Assembly: GCA_947579605.1 (NCBI GenBank)
Contig: OX388329.1
Span: forward strand, 24,012,299 to 24,076,298
Origin: Athripsodes cinereus
Lineage: Eukaryota > Arthropoda > Insecta > Trichoptera > Leptoceridae
Length of the DNA stretch: 64,000 nucleotides
Direction of reading: 5' to 3'
Made by a program: the position numbers and the translations under genes. The notes beneath the pieces are model-generated. The model made no database searches, was not told where the DNA came from, and saw only the letters and a list, made by a program, of their open reading frames with translations. Below, in pieces: positions 58,920-64,000 of this stretch. Numbering within the stretch: the first letter of the stretch is position 1; every line of letters begins with the position of its first letter.

Positions 58920-59400
58920 CTAGAAGGAGCAAAATAATCTCCGTGTTCCTTTCTGAGGGAAAGGCCGGGGCCAAGTGTCATATATTTGTTGTTCGATATG
59001 TGTTCTCAAAAGTACTACTGTTATATGTATGCTCGATAAGTCGTCTAGGGTTTTCTTACATTAAAAGTGCCTATACTCGTTATTTTGTCTAGGGGTTATC
59101 TTTAAGTGTATAGGGGCCTTTTACTTAACTTTGGCCGAGAGAGGCCTCTGTGTCATGCTTACCCTTAGTTCCTCAAGCTGTCTGGTTACCAGGACCTCTT
59201 AACTCTGTCACTTCCTTCAGTATACCAGTTATAACATATTGAATAAATTCCTCTTATTACATATCATTGTAACTTTATAGATATATCTATGTAAACAATC
59301 AAAATTATATATCAAGTGAACTAAAGATTATCAAAAGTACATCATAACCCTCCAGGAAAGAGGATAAATTATTTCCATTGATGAAGTCCTTAATCTAGCT
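58920..59400. other. GC-richer stretch, unidentified
   Basis: Less AT-rich than its surroundings, with no open frame of note and no recognised repeat. Possibly another decayed transposon. Confidence 0.35.
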
Positions 59401-59477
59401 CTTTATTGTCTTCATAGCTGGATAATAGGGTCATCCATCCTTTGGTTGGTCAAGGATTCGAACCTCGGCGACAAGAT

Positions 59478-59635
59478 AACTACTACTACTACTACTACTA
59501 TACCATCACGGCATATCCCACAAGTGGGGTAGCCAGCAGACCAGCTGCATATAAAACATGCAAGCTGTCTTCTCCGTGCCAATATAAAATCAAGACATTC
59601 AGGATGGGTGGCAAACCTCATCGCTGAATTTAAGA
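59478..59635 (-). mobile_element. short RTE-ended non-autonomous element, best copy
   Basis: On the minus strand it begins TTCAGCGATGAGGTTTGCCA, CCCATC, like CAGCGATGAGGCTTGCCACC CATC at the RTE ORF start (44354-44331). It then has a unique middle of about 85 bp. It ends CTGGCTACCCCACTTGTGGG, ATATGCCGTGATGGTATAGT AG, like the RTE 3' end (CTGCCTACCCCACTTGGGAC, ATGGCGTGAGGGTATAGTAT). The tail is (GTA)n at 59479-59500. Confidence 0.75.
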
Positions 59636-59639
59636 TGTA

Positions 59640-60175
59640 AAATGTCTTAATTTTTTTCGAACACAAGATAACTCAAGTTAGAAAATAGGTTATCTGACGT
59701 TTACATACAAGGAGGCGGAGGAAGGTACTTTAGCATGATTAGAAGAATTGAAGCTACTTTTAGGTATATAAAATGGATTTCAACAGAAAGATAAATTATG
59801 GTATGTGCTTCACATTTATTGTGTACATATATTATATAACAAAACAGTTACTTCCAAGGTAAACTTGTAGGGAATGATATTCCTTACAATATGAAAAATC
59901 ATGAAAGTCCTGCAGAAATTACTTTGAGATATTAAAACATTAATTGATACTACTCGGTTAGCCCAACTTCGGTATTAGATATAAATATTCAATACCGGGA
60001 CTACCATATACCCTTAAATTAATCAAATTGAGCCATTCATTCTTCATTCAACCTTAAGAACTTAAATTAATACACAAAGGAAAATAATTATATAACTAGT
60101 TCTATGATAACATGAACTCGAATATGGGTAAGAAATATCATTATATACACTATGCAATATAACATAAATAATATA
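59640..60175. other. AT-rich non-coding stretch
   Basis: Nothing recognised. Confidence 0.5.
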
Positions 60176-60179
60176 GTCA

Positions 60180-60840
60180 CTTACAGATGAAAGGGGGTGT
60201 AGATGTCGAAATATACCAAGCCGTGTATATTATTGATGAAGAAGCAAGTGTACTTTGACGGAAGAGACCAGAGTCGTGAAAGAAAACATACTCTAGTGTC
60301 TCTATGGCGAGGGCTGGACATACCTAGAAGTACGGGGGTGTGAGCGGTGTCAGAACCTGGTAGATTCTGTCCTCAGGACGGGTGATCACTACTTCTCAAG
60401 AGGCGTGAGAATTCCTAAACGTTCCTACACTGTTCTCAGTTTATAAAGTAGGGAACGTCACAAATTCACTATTCTTTCTAAGGGAAACATGGCAATTTGT
60501 TTGATCGCTCCTCCAACCAAGACAGTGGCCATTAAAGTTGGCAGAGGATTTCCAAAAGCACATGGAACTGAGAGGTACGTCTATATATCACCACGACACC
60601 GTTCTCTTGGTATCCGACCGTAGCTGGTATCCGTTGGAGTATAATAATCGGACTCAATATTTTAACTAGAGTCGATAATACTGGATCAGTTAATACGAAA
60701 CTTTTATACGATCACAAATTAGATTAACCTCAATTAAAATTGTTCAGGTACAATAGATTAGAACACATCGCAATCGTCCAGCGGGTTGGCGGTAAAAGAC
60801 AAAGAACCACGCCCGAAATGAAATTATATCACAATACTGA
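60180..60840. other. GC-richer island, unidentified
   Basis: Noticeably less AT-rich than the flanks with no long frame. It could be the remains of an LTR or DNA transposon, but no termini, primer-binding site or protein motif was recognised. Confidence 0.35.
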
Positions 60841-60847
60841 ACAGTTC

Positions 60848-61390
60848 TAGATGTTATTATTATATAACCGCGAGAATAGTTTCATATAACGAAGGAGGAC
60901 TACACGTTTGTTCATATCACTATTACGGCAGCCGATATAGATTAATATTTATTATCATGGTACAAAGATTTTTGGAGGCAAACGTGGTCACGCCCATAAC
61001 GAATAAACAGTTTTCTTTAAAATGTTATTATTATTACACACAGTAAGGATAGTTATATGTAACACTGGAGGATAACATGTTTGTTCATTACCACATCGCG
61101 GCGTTCGACATTAATTAATTATTGTTAATATTATTATTGTGTCGGAACTTCTTAGATGGCTGTTCGCGGCCAAGCCGGAGAGGGGACTGCCCTCCCTACG
61201 TCTTGTCTATCCCATGGTTAGGGGGGAACTAACTGCGTCATGTCGATCTTCGGGAGCCGTTAGCCAAAAAATCCGTTGGACATCACGTGTCCTAACGCTA
61301 AGACGAATACATCATTGGTAACGAGTGCAAAAAACTTCGCACGCACGAGGGTACCCGATGATAACCGACATTGTGTTGAGAGAATATAAT
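60848..61390. repeat. diverged tandem repeat, about 174-bp unit, and GC-rich flank
   Basis: GTTATTATTATATAACCGCG ... GGAGGACTACACGTTTGTTC near 60848-60914 resembles GTTATTATTATTACACACAG ... GGAGGATAACATGTTTGTTC near 61022-61088, about 174 bp apart. A GC-rich block at 61139-61321 follows; its 60-codon frame matches nothing I know. Confidence 0.5.
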
Positions 61391-61399
61391 ATTATTTTT

Positions 61400-62695
61400 A
61401 TTATTATCGAGTGACGAAAAAGGACAACTAATGAGTATAGGTACAGTAGCGAATATGAACATATTATGCGTTGAATATTTTAATGCGTAGCACTCCTTAA
61501 GCAGTGTATTAATAAATTTTCAACTTTTTAACACATTTGTAAAGCTAGTTGAATCCCGAATAAATAATATTCGGTCTTTAGTTTCGAACTCCTTTTGGAC
61601 AAATCAATAGAATTGATTATCTCGACGTATGGGGATGGGGAATGAAAGAGGGATCTAACGAAAATTACTGTCGGTAAAATGTCAGCGAATGCCTCACATC
61701 GTTCTCCAGTAGGTAAGTGCCTACTTTTATATTTTCAAAAGGATTTACACAGTACGTACGAAATATATTTTTATACATTCCAATACTAGACTACTATGTA
61801 CAACTACATGAAGTACTATCGTAACTAAGCAATTGAAGAAAATTGGAACTGGGCTGAATATATTATTCTTTACATTTCAATGAGATCACAGATCGGTTGG
61901 TGATTTTATAGGATTCCTTTTTTATATGTCAATCTATCTTACGATATTTTGATACGTGGATTTTACTTGTATTTTTATAACCCAACCCTTTTCACACAAT
62001 GAATTCAAATTATAAAACGATATGGGTTTCAGAAATTTATTCTCAATTTTAGGTATTTTTAATAATTTTTACTGCTGAATTTTTTGTTGTATACAATAAC
62101 TGCTGAATACAATTGTAATTTTTTTTGAAACATTTGTTATTTGACAAAAACATGAAGAATTATTAGTTATTTATTCATAATTATTTTCCACTCAATCACT
62201 TAATCTCTCGCAGTTTAGCAACTCGGCAAAGAGTTACGAGAAAGACGATGGTCCTGGATGGGTCGTGTTTCAAGTACATATTTTCAGCCATAGTTAGATA
62301 GAAAGAACACTGTTATTTCGTCCACAAGGAGTATGAGGCCCGGACTTTCTATTAAATATGTCCCGCTACAAATCAAATTGCATTATGTGAGACAAAAAGT
62401 ATTTTGCATAAGGAGTTTATGGTGTAATTGAGTATATTTAGAACAAAAACTTATTTTAAAAAACATGTTTGCAACATTATCATTCAATGTTCAAAAAGAC
62501 AACGGCTTAGTTTCTATGTAAATAGATTAACTCAAAGATAAGTGACATTATTAAAGCGATACTTCTCATAAATAATTAATAAAAATAACCATACACTGAA
62601 AATAAACAATGAATGCCTTTTACAACAGAGGTTATGAAAAAAGGCATTTGATAGTTTAAACAGTGTAAACAATAATAATATAATATTTCTACATA
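61400..62695. other. AT-rich non-coding stretch
   Basis: Nothing recognised. Confidence 0.5.
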
Positions 62696-62704
62696 GATGT
62701 TGTG

Positions 62705-62800
62705 ATGTGAGAAGAGAAAATTCTCCAGAGAAATTTCTCGAGAACGAGAAATTTCTCCGAGAATTTCTCCTCTGATGGAAGAGAAATTTCTCTCCATAAT
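62705..62800. repeat. cluster of GAGAAATTTCTC palindromes
   Basis: The palindrome or near copies occur around 62724-62736, 62746-62757 and 62782-62793, linked by CTCGAGAACGAG and CCGAGAATTTCTCC. Dyad-rich; possibly a DNA transposon end. Confidence 0.6.
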
Positions 62801-62879
62801 TTTTCTTAGTGGTATTATGACCTTTCGCCCAGTACACTTTGCAGCCAAACTCATTGATCCAAAAATTTGTGGGGCTGAT

Positions 62880-63045
62880 TAAGGCCCAAATCAGAGGTTA
62901 TTAACACTTTTTTTCCATGTACATACCTGCAATTTTTTTAACTAAAATATGGGCATGTGGGGTGTCAAACATCAAGATTTTTCATCAGTTATTAGCACTT
63001 TTTTCTATGTAGGTACCTAACATTTTTTTGTTTCCATAATTAATT
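62880..63045. repeat. second patch of the 98-bp satellite, about 1.5 units
   Basis: TATGGGCATGTGGGGTGTCA, AACATCAAGATTTTTCATC and TTTCTATGTAGGTACCTA match the units at 11455-12075; the two CTATGTA/CCATGTA landmarks are about 97 bp apart. Confidence 0.8.
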
Positions 63046-63084
63046 GCAGCCATATTGGTGATAAATTGTCTCAAAATTTGTACA

Positions 63085-63126
63085 TTCTTATTGATTGATT
63101 GAATAAAGTATTTATTATTATTATAC
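63085..63126 (+). mobile_element. LINE-type tail
   Basis: GATTGAATAAAGTATTTATT followed by (ATT)n. Confidence 0.4.
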
Positions 63127-63129
63127 TGT

Positions 63130-64000
63130 TAAATAAAAAATAAAAATAATCTCCGAAAATACTCTACTTCGAGATTTGAGAATTCCACAACACTAAATAG
63201 ATGTAATGGAAATCGATTTGTTCCTCAAAGAACTCTTAATATTAATTTAAAGAACATCAGATATATATTGCAAAACATTTGAATGAACACGCGACTGTGT
63301 GTTTAAAATAGATTTAAATAATAGCGAAATCAGTCAAAGATAATCTCAGAATGTTTGACATCTCGTTAACAAACGTCAAATTCAATACCTATATCTATAA
63401 TATATCTACGTGTGTAAGTGTACCTACTTCACAATTTACGTAAACGAAATGATTTTCGTGTTATTTTATGCAGGCACAAACATCATTGAAAAGTGTTGCT
63501 ACACAAATATGAATGTTTGTTTAATCTATAACGGTAACACGTAAGAGGTAGAAATATAATTAAATTTAATATTTTAATAATAAACTTTGTAAATTATAGT
63601 AAATATCACTCTTATAAATCATGTTTAGCACGAGTCGTTTAAACAACTGAATAGAATATACTGGTATTTGATTTGATTCATTATTTTTACACATTGTGGA
63701 AATATGTCGATTTCGCCAGAGATTTTTTTTAAATAGGTACGCAAAAAATATCTGCATGAAATGTTAACTGTTTTTAACACAAAAAATATGGGTAGACCAT
63801 TACACGTATTTTAGACAGTATCAAGATGGTAAAATGACAATACTAATTGCAGGAGGAACGTATTTGCAGTTTGCTTAAGGTTAAAAGTTGCTAAAGATCA
63901 AAAGGGAGGCCTATGTTTAAAAATTAATAAGAAATGTCTTATGAAGAAAAATATAATATCAATGCCTTACAATGTTTCATTAGATATATCTACAAAATGT
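63130..64000. other. AT-rich non-coding stretch
   Basis: Nothing recognised. Confidence 0.5.

Noticed and set aside
61139..61321. TGTCGGAAC start and GC-rich block as an LTR
   Set aside because: No matching second copy, no primer-binding site and no TG...CA end could be seen.
1..64000. CRISPR arrays, operons, prophage or toxin-antitoxin systems
   Set aside because: None are expected in, or seen in, this insect-type sequence; the tandem repeats present are satellites or transposon parts without spacer structure.

Overview
This is eukaryotic, almost certainly insect, nuclear DNA, and most likely from a moth or butterfly (Lepidoptera; inferred, not proven). The reasons are an AT-rich background with almost no long open frames, a spliced exon with a consensus GT-AG donor and acceptor, and a dense mix of tRNA-derived SINEs, RTE-like and CR1-like LINE 3' ends, Helentron-type ends, piggyBac and pogo DNA transposons and Penelope-like elements. 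Frequent TAGGTACCTAC-type words and LINE 3' ends of the 'TTCAGCAGTGGACA' kind also fit. There are no operons and no bacterial or phage features.

The only host gene I can support is one internal exon on the minus strand at 56327-56459. It encodes 44 residues of a membrane (renal) dipeptidase, peptidase family M19. Its other exons are outside the window or not recognisable by eye, so much of the window is probably intron and/or intergenic DNA.

Layout. 0.6-1.9 kb: a pogo/Tigger-like element with TA target sites. 3.5-9.5 kb: LINE tails, a perfect 196-bp tandem duplication, a SINE with a long poly(A), and a small palindromic Penelope-type element. 11.4-12.2 kb: a satellite of about 98 bp next to a Helentron-like end. 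15.8-25.5 kb: LINE 3' ends, SINEs and copies of a short RTE-ended family. 26.0-34.2 kb: two Penelope-type terminal repeats in inverted orientation about 8 kb apart, with a shortened piggyBac element (26.3-27.8 kb) and a 5'-truncated Penelope-like element with a GIY-YIG endonuclease (33.3-34.2 kb) between them. 35.7-40.7 kb: a SINE, RTE and CR1-like 3' ends and another palindromic Penelope-type element. 41.1-45.3 kb: a Helentron-like element split by a complete RTE-type retrotransposon (41302-44882) with a 14-bp target-site duplication, an uninterrupted 1011-codon endonuclease/reverse-transcriptase frame and a tandemly repeated 5' end. 46.5-49 kb: three more LINE remnants, one a related RTE copy broken by a stop codon. 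50.4-63.2 kb: SINEs, a fold-back element, the dipeptidase exon, further LINE remnants, two GC-richer islands I cannot identify, and a second patch of the 98-bp satellite.

The most interesting material is in the retroelements: an apparently young RTE with 139-bp 5' monomers, short non-autonomous elements that resemble both of its ends, and recurrent palindromic Penelope termini carrying hammerhead-ribozyme-like cores. I did not find a coherent new multi-gene system. Family assignments come from recognising motifs by eye, not from searches.
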